Shown in pieces: positions 10,867 through 23,167 of a stretch of DNA of 64,000 bases. Each line of letters opens with the position of its first letter. The stretch's first letter is position 1. The notes under the pieces are model-generated. The model did not search any database and had not been told where the DNA came from. It worked only from the letters and a program-made list of their open reading frames with translations. This DNA comes from Prunus persica (taxonomy: Eukaryota > Streptophyta > Magnoliopsida > Rosales > Rosaceae), in the NCBI RefSeq assembly GCF_000346465.2, contig NC_034012.1, positions 11,475,951 to 11,539,950 of the forward strand. Reading direction: 5' to 3'. Made by a program: the position numbers and the translations under genes.

Positions 10867-11103
10867 TCTATTATAATTTTTTAGTTTTTCTACCTAATTT
10901 ATTAACAATTAAATGCATAATAATATCCTCTCTTTTTATTTTCTTTTTTTTTTTTAGAAAATGCATAATGATATCTTATTCTTATGGTATGAAACTAAAT
11001 GCATAAATTAAAGAAAAAAATATAATGCCCACAAATTAATGTAATAATATTTCATTTGAAATGGAAAAAAAAAACTATTAAAATATAAAATTAATAGCAA
11101 GGT

Positions 11104-11174
11104 TGGTCCATAGCTCAGTGATAGAGCATTTGACTGCAATCAAGAGCTCACTGGTTTGCTCCCCGTTGGGCCCT
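11104..11174 (+). pseudogene. Decayed tandem copy of tRNA-Cys
   Basis: Resembles the tRNA-Cys at 10795 but lacks one base in the anticodon loop (TGACTGCAATCAAG), has a broken 5' acceptor base, and carries a changed T arm (GGTTTGCTCC). It sits in a duplicated block: flanking sequence on both sides matches the first copy at about 80-90% (about 10755-11055 against 11060-11315), so the gene and about 0.3 kb were duplicated in tandem and this copy decayed. Confidence 0.85.
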
Positions 11175-11319
11175 TTTATTCTATAATTTTTTTAATTTTT
11201 ATACCTAATTTATTAACAAAATTAAATGCATCATAATATCTTATGACATGAAACTAAAGGCATAAATTAAGAAAAATAATAAAATGCCCAAAAATTAATG
11301 TAATAGTATTTCATTGATG

Positions 11320-12250
11320 TTTTCAAACATATAATCTTTCAAAGAAAACTGAAGAGATATGGTGGGCAAATTTTCGTAATATTATTGAAATTATTTTGTG
11401 TTTGTTATTTTTGAAGAATAATATTTTTATTAAGAAAAAAGTAGTGTCAATCAAATAATATATTCCTAAACTTTGTTCCCTTATATGTTCTAGATATGTA
11501 TATGTAGTACGGAATACTAGACAACGCTCTAGATATGTAGAAGATTTAGTAGGAAGCTGCATTTGAATGCTACCAAACAAGTTCATATCAAGTGCAGATC
11601 GAGGCCTGATACAGCCAAAACGCATGCAAAGTAGCATGTGGGATTTTATTTTCTTTCATTTCTTTTTCGAGTAAGCTAAGCAGTCTCTTTTCTATTAAGT
11701 TTGTTAATTATGTTATTAATGATTTTGATTTCCATATGACCAAATAACGATAAACGCTCTGTAATTGAAAATCTGATGTATACTTAATTCGGAAATGGGT
11801 TTGAGTCATACTATTAATGTAGTGTGTATGAATTTAATATGTTATCGTTCATCTTAATAAAAAAATATTTTAAATAAATAAATAAAATAACCCAGGAAAA
11901 ATAAAATCTGCTTACATAATATGCTCAGTTTATCCCTTTGTATGTTCTCAATTGAATTCGGGTTTGGAGGGATCTGCCCCTTATTAAATGTCACTTTGGC
12001 ACCTTTGAAATATATAGAAGATGCTTGCTTAGCTATTATATACCCATGCTGTGTACCAATGACGTTTGACAGGCAACTGATTTTTTCTTGTTTACACGAA
12101 AGTTTAGAGAGAGATTGACTATTCTCACCACCAGCACCAAGACATATCCATAACTTCAAGCCGAAAAAACTTACACGAAATTAGAGTAAATTACTTTTTT
12201 ATCCGTAAATTTTACACTTAGCCTTAATTTAGGAGAAACACGTGTGTACA
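11320..12250. other. No gene recognised
   Basis: AT-rich intergenic DNA. A minus-strand open stretch at 11854-12159 has fairly protein-like composition but matches no family I know. Confidence 0.5.
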
Positions 12251-12251
12251 A

Positions 12252-12364
12252 GGAGGATAGCACTATTTTGCTATCCTATACCAATCACAACATATCACAT
12301 ATAATAATTTTTCTACATTAAAATTTATAATTAATTGAGAATAACAAAATAGTTATATTCCCGT
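12252..12364. mobile_element. Possible small foldback MITE
   Basis: Begins with GGATAGCACTATTTTGCTATCC and ends with GAGAATAACAAAATAGTTATATTCCCG, roughly inverted to each other. The end phrase GAGAATAACAAAA..ATTCCCGT is shared with the foldback element at 48840-48953, suggesting one family. Boundaries are approximate. Confidence 0.4.
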
Positions 12365-12701
12365 TTCATATAAGTTTTTTCTACTAACTTAGTGATGTGT
12401 TACCGATTTAGTCAAACTGATCCTTGAAAAACGAATTTGTCTAATTACCTGTGCACCGCGTGAGTTCTTTAGTGTCAAGTTCCGTCAAAGTTTGTTTCAC
12501 TTTTTTCTTTTTGGGTCAATGAAATTATTACATATTAGACATGGATGGTTTGCATGCACGGCAGAAAGTTACATTTATTGACGTAATTTTGTAAAGGGTA
12601 CATATTGCTGGGTCCACACAGTAATACAGTTGAAATATAATGCGTGGTAAGAACTACAAGAGTGTCTTCTATATAAATTTTTTAATTGAATTATATATAT
12701 A

Positions 12702-13895
12702 AGGGTTTTTATTATAAATAATCTTTGAGGTTTGCCAAATTATCACATTTGGTCATTTATATATATATATTTTTTACATTATTAGTCTCTTATGTTACAC
12801 CTCACACATCAATTTGATCCCGCCGTTAGGTTCCGTCAAAATTTTCAGTTAGATTGCTGACATGGACGCCATGCTGATTAAACAATGTTTTAAACATTTT
12901 AGGTTTTATCACAAATGGTCCTTGAGGTTTGCAAAATTATCATCTTTGATCATTTATGATTTTTTTTTTTTTTTTTACATTATTGGTCCTTTATATATTT
13001 TTAAAATAGTTTAACATTTAAAATCTTTTAGAAAAAAATTACTAAAAAAAAGAGAAAATTTTCAAAACATAATTTTTTTTTTATTCAAATCCATGTGAAA
13101 TATTATTATTGTACATGTAACATGTCACGTCAAATTCATTATGTTATGTTGAAATTTTTGTTAAATTAATGAAAATTTCAATATAACCTAACGGATTTGA
13201 CATGACACGAATGTGGAGCCTACATATCCAATAATAACATTTCAAGTGGATTTGAATTATATAAAAAAATTATGTTTTGAAATTTCTCTCTTTTAAAAAA
13301 AATATTTTAAATGTTATAAACTATTTTTTAAAGAGTTTAGGGTTTTTCAACAAAACCTAACGGATTTGACGCGACATGTATGTGGAGCGCCTACATGTCC
13401 ATTAATAACATACCCAGTGAATTTGAATAAAATTATGTATGTTTTGAAATTTTTCTCTCTTTTTTTAAAAGATTTTAAATGTTAAACTATTTTTTATAAA
13501 ACATTTCTTCATTTAGATCCACTTGACATTTTGTCATTGGCCATGTGTGCACCACACATGTGTCATGTAAACAATTTAACAAAATCTCATGATAGGATCA
13601 AATTGATGTGTGAGGTGTAACACAAGGACCAATAATGTCATTAAAAAAATATCAATGACTAAAGGTAATAATTTCGCAAACCTTAGGGACTATTTGTGAT
13701 AAAACCCAAAATATTTAAAACATTATTTAATCCACGTCAGCAATCTAACGGAAAATTTTGATGGAACGTGACGGCGAGATCACATTGATGTGTGAGATGT
13801 AACATAAAAGACTACTAATAATATCATAAAAAAACATAAAAGACCAAAAATGATAATTTGACAAATCTCAAAAACCATTTATGATTTTTTTATAT
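12702..13895. mobile_element. Long-TIR (Mutator-like or foldback) noncoding element, about 1.2 kb
   Basis: The left ~330 bp (from 12702) and the right ~330 bp (to about 13895) are inverted copies at roughly 80% identity. Shared phrases include TTACACCTCACACATCAATT, TTAGATTGCTGAC and GGTTTTATCACAAAT, which reappear as reverse complements near 13600-13780. Each arm contains a repeated module, so phrases of the type 'TTTGAGGTTTGC AAATTATCA' occur twice per arm. The centre also has two related segments around 13190-13260 and 13340-13450. There is no transposase frame. Long TIRs suggest a non-autonomous Mutator-like element, but I could not settle the 9-bp target duplication. Confidence 0.7.
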
Positions 13896-13899
13896 TATA

Positions 13900-15034
13900 A
13901 ATCTATATATAAAGGAAGATTCAGTTGAGGAATCTTTCGGGACACGTTGTAGTATTGGAAGCATATGGACATTGATATATAAGAGGCCAAATTTAATTAT
14001 ATAGCCCAAACAACCGAGTCCTTAAATTGGACCACATTCTTTTCAGAAGCATCAGAATTCTTGTCTCTCCTTATAGGGTACCCTTACCCTACATAGCCTA
14101 TATACGTGACGCCCCTCTTTCGTAGTTATGAGTACTCTAGTGGCAAGTCAGTGTCTTCATTTGCTAGGTTATAGCTACTTGGTTTATCACACCAAGGAAG
14201 AAGCATACCGGAGAAGGAAACTTCTCTGGACTGGACCTGTTGATTGGTGAGTGTGGTTGAACTGTCGATCATGAATTACAACACATTCACATGCCCATAT
14301 GCACCACCGTCTCATATTTTGCATGTGGCTTTTAATTTGGAAAAGTTATTGGTATGATCAGTTCACTCGTGTTATAATATGAGTAAATAATATGATTGAT
14401 GATTTTTTTTCTTTGGTAGGCTAAGCTAGTTTATGTGGAATGAGATGGGAGGTCCGAAGATTAGTACTAATATTTCTTTTTTCTAAAGCTTTCATATTTT
14501 AATATCACACAATAATTATTCATCAGTGTATAACTTTAAATTATCTGTTGTATTTTATTGAAAAAGTTGTAAATTAATTTATATAATCCCTCCATATTTC
14601 ATATACATTCTACAATCTCTCGAAATAAAACATGAAATATATAAGTTTTCCTCGTAGACGAAAGACAATACGTTTATTAAAAGATTGTTAATTGTAAAGT
14701 TTAAAACAATTAGCTTGTACCGTTTACGTGGCCTTGTCTTATCCAAGAACAAAGGGTACCAAGAACAAACCTCAATTGAGAATGTCTGAGAACATACTCG
14801 TACATGAAAATATCAAAAAGCGACAAGATTTTGTTAGCAATGGCAACTTGATTACTTTTTTAGAAATGCTAACAATTTTCTCTCTAACTTTCTTATTTAG
14901 ATCTTCTCTCTTTTCCTAATGACATGTGTCATTTTCTTTACACTTAAAACAATGTCATTAATACATCAAACAACCTAATTTTTGTTTTTTAAACCTTATT
15001 TAATGTATTAACTTTGCTTTTATTTATTTATTTA
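13900..15034. other. No gene recognised
   Basis: AT-rich intergenic sequence. Nothing coding or structured that I can support; a short open stretch at 14728-14919 looks random. Confidence 0.5.
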
Positions 15035-15320
15035 CTAGCCTTTCTGCACGCGCTTCCGCGCATGCGAGAGGTTTTTTTTTTAAAAAATTTAATTTATTTT
15101 AGAATTAAAAAAGATAATGGATATTTGTGTTCCATAAAAATAGGACCCATTATCTGAATTTTCTTTTAATTTTAATTTTTTTAATACGAAAAATTGTGAA
15201 TTTACCATATTATCCTCATTTAATTAATAATTTCAATTCTTAATGTTTGCATTAACCAAGGGCATTTTTTGGTATTTTGAATGTTTCACCGTTCTCTGCC
15301 TTTTGCTTTATATATATAGA
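15035..15320 (-). mobile_element. Non-autonomous Helitron-like element, copy 1
   Basis: On the minus strand it starts TCTATATATATAAAGCAAAAGG and ends in GAAAGGCTAG followed by host T. A GC-rich imperfect hairpin (CGCGCTTCCGCGC region) lies about 10 bases before the CTAG end. No target duplication is seen; it sits between host A and T. These are the marks of plant Helitrons (5' TC, 3' CTRR, terminal hairpin, insertion in AT). About 286 bp, with no coding capacity. At least five relatives occur in this window. Confidence 0.65.
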
Positions 15321-15395
15321 TTTTACAGAATTCTTAATACTTTGAAAAAATTATTATATTAATTTATTAAATATTTAAAAAATAAAAATAAAAAA

Positions 15396-15558
15396 CCCAT
15401 CTCAAGTCGTCCCCATCTTCTTCCCCCAAGCCCAGCACCTCCATCTTCCCCACCATCTCCTTAGTGCCACCCATCTCCACCCCACCCTCTCCTCACCACC
15501 TCCCCATACTCTCTTCCTTCTCTCTCCCTCTTTTTCTCTCTTCCCCCAATCTCTCTTC
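15396..15558. other. Polypyrimidine-rich tract
   Basis: About 160 bases dominated by C and T on the plus strand, with only scattered purines. It lies just right of Helitron-like copy 1. No gene is recognised in 15321-16690. Confidence 0.7.
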
Positions 15559-16689
15559 AAAAAAAACCAAGCCCTGCAAGTTTTGGCTATGGTAAGAACA
15601 CCCTCAAGGTCATGGCAAGCATTGGCCATTATACTAAATTTGGTTTTGGGGACCATCACCAAGCACCAACAACAGCCCAGCCCAAATTTAAAAATCTCAC
15701 CTTAAAGTTGCAAACGTTAATATGAGAAATAAACAAAATGATTTTGATGGATTTTGATTTTGATTTGATTTTTTTTTGTTGGGAGATGTCATGTTGTTTC
15801 GGATGTGAAGGTCTAGCTCTCTCAAAATGATAAGAGGGAGGGTTGGATATGGGGCTGCAAGTTTGTGATTATTCGAAGAGAGAGAAAGTTGTAAAAAAAA
15901 AAAAAATTTGAATGAATTGAAGTAAACATTAAAGTCAATACATCAAATAAAGGTAAATATGGAAAACAAAAGATAGATATTGTTTTAAGTATAAAGAAAA
16001 TGACACATGTCATGAGGGAAAGAGAGAAGGTCTAAAAAAGAAGGTTAGAGATAAGGTTTCTAGCATTTTCCTTACTTTTTTAGTCGTCCACTACGTCAAA
16101 TTTACTAAAACTAAATAGTTAATTCACTTGTGTTATAACATGTGTATTTATTCATTAATACTATAGTTTAATATATAAATTAATAATATCACGTAACAAT
16201 ACCACCGTCGCACTTAAAAAAATTCTAAGTGTTGACCCCATTAAACTGCGCCAAGTGATTATTTTTCTCTCTAAACTAATATGTTATCATCAGAATTAAT
16301 TGTGATCGATGTGGTGCTTGAATGTTGGTTTAGAGAAAAGAAAAATGTGTGGGACAGTTTTATTTACTAGAGGACAGAAACGGAGCAGGATACAGAAGAT
16401 TTGAAGCCTTTTGTTTCGACTCGCAACCTTAACCCAGTGACACACTTGTAGGGTCCTAATAATATAATTTCATAATATATGTTGTCTTTAAATGAAAAAC
16501 TCCTAATAATACTTATGAGTCATCGCGATGTATAAATATGGTCTCTCCAATATTATTTTGTAAGATTAACTGCTAATTAATATGTGTGTTTCTTTTTTTT
16601 TCTTTTTTTGTCAAAAATTTATATGTGTGTTTACAATTGGCTTTTTTTTTTTTTATCTTTTAAACAATGAAGGGGTGTTAATCTTTCAT

Positions 16690-17130
16690 GTCACACTCGT
16701 GATTTTTCTCAAAAAAATCCTAGCATTTTTTTTTTCTCTCAAAAAACATCTTTATAGTCGTTTTCATTTTTAAGGAGGTGGGGGAGGAAGTCATTGTTCT
16801 TCCTCCCCTCTCCTCTCTTTTCTTCCTCCCTTCATCCTTCCCTATTTGTCTTTTTTTTTTTTTTTTTTTATGATTTCCATCCAACCATCACAGGCTATTG
16901 CATCTCGGCATCTAATCTCCACATGCGTTTCGGCTTCGAATCTCCACCACCATTCTTTTTTGTTGTTTCTTTATGTTTGAAATAAGTTATAGAAACTCTT
17001 TGGGTTATCTGTATAGTTTTCACTTCTCTTTTTATGAGAACTTTTCACTTTTCCTTTATGAGAATTTTTCATATCTCTCTTATAAGAGTTTTATTTATAT
17101 TATTATGATTTGATTTTTTTTTAACTTTAT
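16690..17130 (+). repeat. Dispersed repeat, copy A (related to 42190-42560)
   Basis: Shares ordered phrases with 42190-42560: a GTTTTCA...GGGG..GAAG opening, GTTCTTCCTCC, TATGATTT.CC.TCCAACCATC, ATCTCCA..ATC, TTTCTTTATGTTTG.AATAAG, and CTTT.TGGGTT.TCT. It is noncoding and pyrimidine-rich. Class unknown. Confidence 0.6.
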
Positions 17131-19395
17131 CTCATTTTGATAATCAAACAAATCACGCCATAACAATGCAAAGGACAAATCACAGCCAGAAATATATAAA
17201 GAATCAAGCAGTATCCTTTCGTTACGTTTATCATTTATAGATGTGATGATATGAGTGGGTTAGAATTTCAGAATGTGTCCAAGGTAAGTAAATGCCTCAT
17301 CAATCATCACCTTAATTAATATAAAATTGATGATAATTGACGAGCATAAAAACAAAAGGAGGAAGCTGCATGGAACCCGGCTTCTTCTAACTTATATGTG
17401 ACTGCTACCCCTAGTACTGTCTGCCCCCGCGTTCCACAACCCTACCTTTTTTATAAATAAATGTCTGACGTGTCTATTTCTGAGACTCCAAACTTTCTCT
17501 CTTTCTTTAATTTCCCAATCTGCCCTCCACCCTATTACACTATTACTGTGTCATGTGATGATAAATTAGTTTCTCACCTTCCAAAAGGCTCGAATATTGG
17601 TGCTCCTAGTAAACGAATGGGGACTACCAAAGATCACTCCCTCTCTCTCTCTCGCAATTATTAAAACAAACACAACAAAACAATTATGCTCGTTTTGTTC
17701 GAGGGATGGATTTGAGGAAAAATTATTTTTCGTGTTATTCTTTAATGAATGGAAAATATAAGATTCTTTTTCTATATTTGGTAATGCCAGGAAAGTAACC
17801 GTAAGATATCACTTTATTTTATTTCGCATGTTTGTTTTGAGTATGAATGGAAGAAAAAGTTTGTATAATTTTTCAATTATACTCATATTACATCAAATAA
17901 AAAAAGAATGCATTTAATTATATATTGTAATGTCAAATTGTTAATAGAGACAAAATGGTCATGAAAAATGTACATTTAATATTGGTCAATTTTCCCAAAC
18001 TTTTCTATAATAAGGGAAAACAAAACTCGAGTTGGGAGGATGACTTCACTTTCTCCCTTACTTTCTCATGTATCATGCAACCATTTTCCATACTGGGCTT
18101 ACCAAACATGAAAAAATAATTTAGAGATCGTTTCTATGTTCATTCTTCGTTACGTCCAACGTTATGTGTGCACTTAACTACTTAGCTCCAATGAATTTCA
18201 TATTTTAGATGGCATGGAATGGAAATATCTTAGATATAAACATACAACGCTGAGAAATAATTTCAGGTCAAATCCAACGTTGAGAAATCATTTTGAAAAA
18301 CACTTTCACATAATAATATATGGAGATATATTCGTAATACATGAATTTGACCTATGGCGATCCCTATCTCATCTTTAATGTCCGGCACATTGGAGCCAAA
18401 TAGGCAAAACCTAGTAAGGCGGGCCATTTTGTATAAAAAGTGAGTGAAATTTTGGCCCTTTCGATGGTGGCACAAACACCACACCTACCATCGTGGGATT
18501 TAAAAGGAAGAACAAGAAAGATACACCAAATGAATCTTAAGAAATGTGCATGCACCCTTGCCTTCTCCTCCAATTTCAACCCTAAGGCTCACTTCTCTCA
18601 CACAAATGAATCTTCAGTTCCATAACACATTCTGATTCTTCAGTCCAATCATCGTACAGCAAGCCACTTTAATCATGAACAGCTTGAAATATAATTTGTG
18701 TCAGGTTCTCACAAACAAGGTGCTACATGAACACATACTAATTGTGAAATGCCAATGGCTACGTACTAATAATTGAAGGATAATATGTAAATAAGAGGAT
18801 CTTAAACATGCTTACATTTTGGAAATGACAGTGTTAGCATCTGCCAAAAAGACATGATGCGGAGAAAAAAACAAAGGTGGGGAATAGAAGGACTTTGTTC
18901 ATTACGTGGAGGATCCGGATGCACAGGTTGTGACAAGACAGGACTGGCTATGTCTTTCTTTCAGCTATAGGGAGAGCAGTTTGATCAAGCTTAGTAGCTT
19001 ACCTATCGTAGCATAGGATTTGAAAACATGCTAATCTTTTCAGCATGGGCACCATCCCCAGTCCTTTCGCACCTTTGCTTAACAATCCCCCCTTCACCTC
19101 TGGAATTTGGAGGATTATAATCATATTTCGTATTACCAAAAAGTTATCACTATTGTACTCTAAAGTAACTTTTTCTTCCTTTCTTGGAATGCGATACTTT
19201 CTCTTTCTCCTTCTCCTTCTGCAATATTTTATGATAATCGAAACTGTTCATTTTCATAGTCATCCTTCAAGATTCATTCATGCAAAATATCAACCAAATT
19301 AGCAAACCGTTTGATAATAACAGTTAGACGGTTGCAATGGGAAAGGATGAGAGATGATAAAAGGGTTTTAAGTAAAAACTGTTACATATTCTACA
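17131..19395. other. No gene recognised
   Basis: Intergenic AT-rich DNA. Short open stretches at 17461-17664 and 18263-18625 have no recognisable motif and overlap each other on both strands, so I do not call genes here. Confidence 0.5.
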
Positions 19396-19672
19396 TTATC
19401 CTCTCCACACGAGCTTCTGCATCTGAGAGATGCTTTTTTTTTTTTTATAAACATTTTAAATAAAAAAGATAATAGGTAGTTGTGTTCCGTAAAAATAGGA
19501 TCCATTATCTGACTTTTCTTTTAATTTTAATTTTTTTAATATGAAAAAGTGTGAATTTACCATATTATCCTCATTTAATTAATAATTTTAATTTTTAATA
19601 TTTGCATTACCAATGACATTTGCTGATATTTTGAATGTTTTACAATTCTTTGTCTTTTGCTTTATATATAGA
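19396..19672 (-). mobile_element. Non-autonomous Helitron-like element, copy 2 (damaged 3' end)
   Basis: Body matches copy 1 closely (TAGTTGTGTTCCGTAAAAAT, CATATTATCCTCATTTAATT, TTTGCTTTATATATAGATAT). The left (element 3') end reads TTATCCTCTCC where intact copies have CTAGCCTCTCC, so the CTAG terminus is mutated. Confidence 0.6.
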
Positions 19673-21286
19673 TATAGATAAAATGAACCTTATTTATTAC
19701 ACCAAAATAAGTCCCTTTACATCTTTACATGAGTAAAATCGTGCAATAAGCTGATGTATGTGGATATAGGATTCCCACACAAAAAGAAATCATTTGAATT
19801 ATTTCTGAATTCCAGGACATATATTTTGGACATTTGTCACATGCTATGTTCAAAATTATATGAGACCCGTTCTGTCTTTTTGACGAGTTGTGTTAGACAT
19901 AATACCCCACAACCAAAAAAGAAATTTCATTTACTGAAACTGATCGGAGAGGCTATCTCATCATTATTATTTTTTAAGTCTTTGATTCGTATAAATGTCT
20001 TCTTGAAAAAAAAAAACAAACCGAAACTAGCAGACATTTGGTTGGTTAGACTCGGAGCCCATGATGGAGAAACCTCATGACAAGCTAGCAGTCTATTGGA
20101 AAATCATGGATTTGCTTCGATCTCAAAAATCAACTGAGGACATATATTGTTGAAATGGCATCCTATGCAAGATCGATCTTAATTGCTTGCCCTTTTTGTA
20201 AATTTATTGGAACCCAAAAGATATTTCTAAGCTTGACTACTTCTTTCTACCATTTATCTTGAAGTTAAAGAGAAAAATGTTATTTATATCGCATTTACGG
20301 ATTATATTACTGATAAATTTTATAATAAAGATGAATTCTACATCAAAGTAATATAAAACTATTAAGAAGTCGATCGAACGTATGTCATGACATACCTAGA
20401 GCACTAGGTGCCTCTCACGTACAAAGTTGGGAGCATAATTTTGTTATCATATGTAGTTAACAAGATTCGCTGGTATAATTTAAGAGCATCTCCAATCATG
20501 TATTTTTAAAATTTTTAAATTTATGAGCTATTAGGTGTTGGATAGAGACCGTGACTGGAGTTAGGTTTTTAAATCATATTTAAATTTTAACTTAGGAGCT
20601 AGCCCATTAGAGTGGAGAAACGTGTTAGGATTAAGTTTGATATTTGTAAACAAACAAATATAAAAAAATATGAAAGAAAAAATGATTAAATGAATAAGGT
20701 CAGCTTAACCGAAATTGGAACCAAAATTAGCACACAACTACTTATTATGAACAACATAAAAGCCATGCGGCTACTTGCTTAGTTATCCAAATGAAGAACA
20801 AAGAAAGATATAGGGACCTAACATTTTCCCTTATGTAGAGAGAATAAATTCTGCAACTTTGTGCTTTGCAACATCCCCATTTGGCCGTGCCGGACTTCAT
20901 GCACATGTGGATAGGGTGGTGGTGACCTGTCATATGAAGTCAAATATTTTGGTTTGGAACTGTGAATTTACTCAATTGTCCTTGGAACCAAATACACTTC
21001 ACAAATGCCCTCAAAACACACTGTACAATGCAGTTAAAAAAAAAAAAAAACTGGCACTTTCCGAGTGGATTTTAACTGGAGGGTAATCTGGTAACTTCAA
21101 ACAAAATTTTGTCATTACTATCTCCCCCATACCTAATTTCACTGGTTCCTTCACACCTCTCCAATTATTTGTGTCCTTTATGAAAGCACACATATATCAG
21201 ACCAAGCTACCGTTGCCCGTCCAAACCCAAAACTCATAATTCCGCTCCCCACAAACTACTAAGGCCCCGCATAACTCCCAAACACC
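19673..21286. other. Intergenic region upstream of CNGC4
   Basis: No gene recognised. At about 20490-20610 there is AAGAGCATCTCCAATCATG, a phrase typical of TTA-flanked PIF/Harbinger-type MITE ends, but a matching partner end is not clear. The last few hundred bases are the likely CNGC4 promoter and leader; no confident TATA box. Confidence 0.4.
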
Positions 21287-23136
21287 ATGCGAAGCGACCA
21301 AGAAATTTCCCGCATGCAAGCCTACCTCACAGACGGCGAACCCGAAAGCGAAGAAGAAGAAGAAGATGAGGAAGACGATCAGGAACAAGAAGATGAGGAA
21401 GAAAGTGGAAGTAGTGGCAACTACAACTGTTTGCACAGCACCTGCAGTACCCGGAGGAGGAGCCCGGGTTGGTCGCTGGGCCAAGTACTTGACCCAAGAG
21501 CCAAATGGGTCCAAGAATGGAACAGGGTTTTCCTGCTCGTCTGTGCAACGGGGCTCATCATAGACCCTCTTTTTTTCTACGCCCTGTCGATAAGCAGCAA
21601 CTGTATGTGCCTGTTTGTGGACGGGTGGCTGGCCATAACGGTGACGGTGCTCCGGTGCATGACGGATGTTTTGCACGTGTGGAACATGTGGTTGCAGCTG
21701 AAGATGGCCAAGCGCTACTCCTTCACCGCCATGGTTGGTGGTGCCGGCAGGGAAGGTGGAGGAGCCAATGGGCTGCGTGACACAAGTGCAAGGTCTGTGG
21801 CTCTCAAGTACTTGAGGTCCAAGAAGGGGTTTTTCTTTGACCTCTTTGTCATTCTCCCCATACCCCAGGTAACTAAATAATCATTTAAATTTAATTTACT
21901 TTAATTAATCCTGAGTTGGTAAGGACAGTGAATTCGTCCCTTCATAATCAAGTTCAAATCATCATACTCGTAATAAATTAGATTAATCAAGCTCGAAGCA
22001 TGATTTTTTTTTCTTTCCTTCTTTTATTTTCTCTGTCTCCGTCGTTATTACTATAATTGTTATAGCCTTTTTTTGTCATTTTACATCACGAGGTCCATAT
22101 GCGTTTAATGTTTGCTGTAGAGTTACTAGAGTTGCTAGAGCATTGAGAAATGAAAAGGTGACAGATGCATGCCAGAAGTTGTTTTTATGCTATATGTTGC
22201 AGGGAGGAAAGGTGTAACATGTGAAGTAGCCATGTCCTCTGTTCATTTTTAGAAAAGGGAGACAGTAGAGACAGCCAGGGTTTTTCCTTTTCATTTCTGA
22301 CTATCTTTTTTTCACATATATATTAATGTGCGTACGTCATTATAAATAAAGAGAAAAGTGATTAAAGGTAGTAAAAAATCTGTATATATATATACACATC
22401 CTCCTTTCCTTTCTCAATAAGATTTTGGTTGTGGAGGTCACATATATGGTGCAATAATGAGGTCCTATAAATTTTCTTTGGTTCACCCAGTTGATAAATA
22501 TCTCAGGCTGAATAATGCCACTCAGATCTACTTACTTATCTAACGTCTTTTCTTAATAAGTCATATATGATTGCTAATCAGATAAGGTGGCAAGAAATGT
22601 AGTGTCTATTTTTCTCTTTTTTTTTTTGTTTTGTTGTTGCTGCTTGTAGCCCGCTATTGTTTTGTTTTGTTTTTTTTTTTAAAGTAAAAATAAAAGAGCG
22701 CTTACGGGGAAGGAATTCGAACGTGGAATATCTCCAAACTTGAAGAAAAGAGAAGTACATGTACTGCCAACTAAACTAAGAGCAAGATGATGACAAAAGA
22801 ATAAAATTTATCCTCAAGGAAGTAGGTTACCTAGAAATAACTAGAATTTTCCACACAAAACTGTAGCATTTACACTTTGTGTAATTTTCTTTTTTTACCA
22901 TAATCTTCTCTATTAGTTATTTAAAGCTGTTTTTGAAACTTTAAGGCTATACTTGTCATTTCATAACACTCAATGATTTATTTTCTTAATATACTTGTAT
23001 GATTGCATCAGTTGGTCAGATTATTCGATACTTGAATAATTATTGTCTCCCTGAAACTCACAAACATTCTGTTGGTTGGGGCCATACACAGAAAAAAAAA
23101 AAATTATATTTTTTGAAATATTCAAGAATTTAGAAA

Positions 23137-23167
<31 letters not shown>

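Noticed and set aside
11854..12159. 101-residue minus-strand open frame with protein-like composition
   Set aside because: No recognisable domain, lies in element-rich DNA, and partly overlaps AT-rich repeat sequence.
15560..15710. Coding-like phrase YGKNTLKVMASIGHYTKFG on the plus strand
   Set aside because: Short, without start or continuation, and not matched to a family I know; could be a captured gene scrap but is not supportable.
20490..20620. MITE starting AAGAGCATCTCCAATCATG
   Set aside because: The left end looks right but no convincing inverted partner or TTA duplication was found on the right.
21197..21676. 159-residue minus-strand open frame opposite CNGC4 exon 1
   Set aside because: Mirror of the acidic, GC-rich CNGC4 exon; no family resemblance, while the plus frame is clearly CNGC4.
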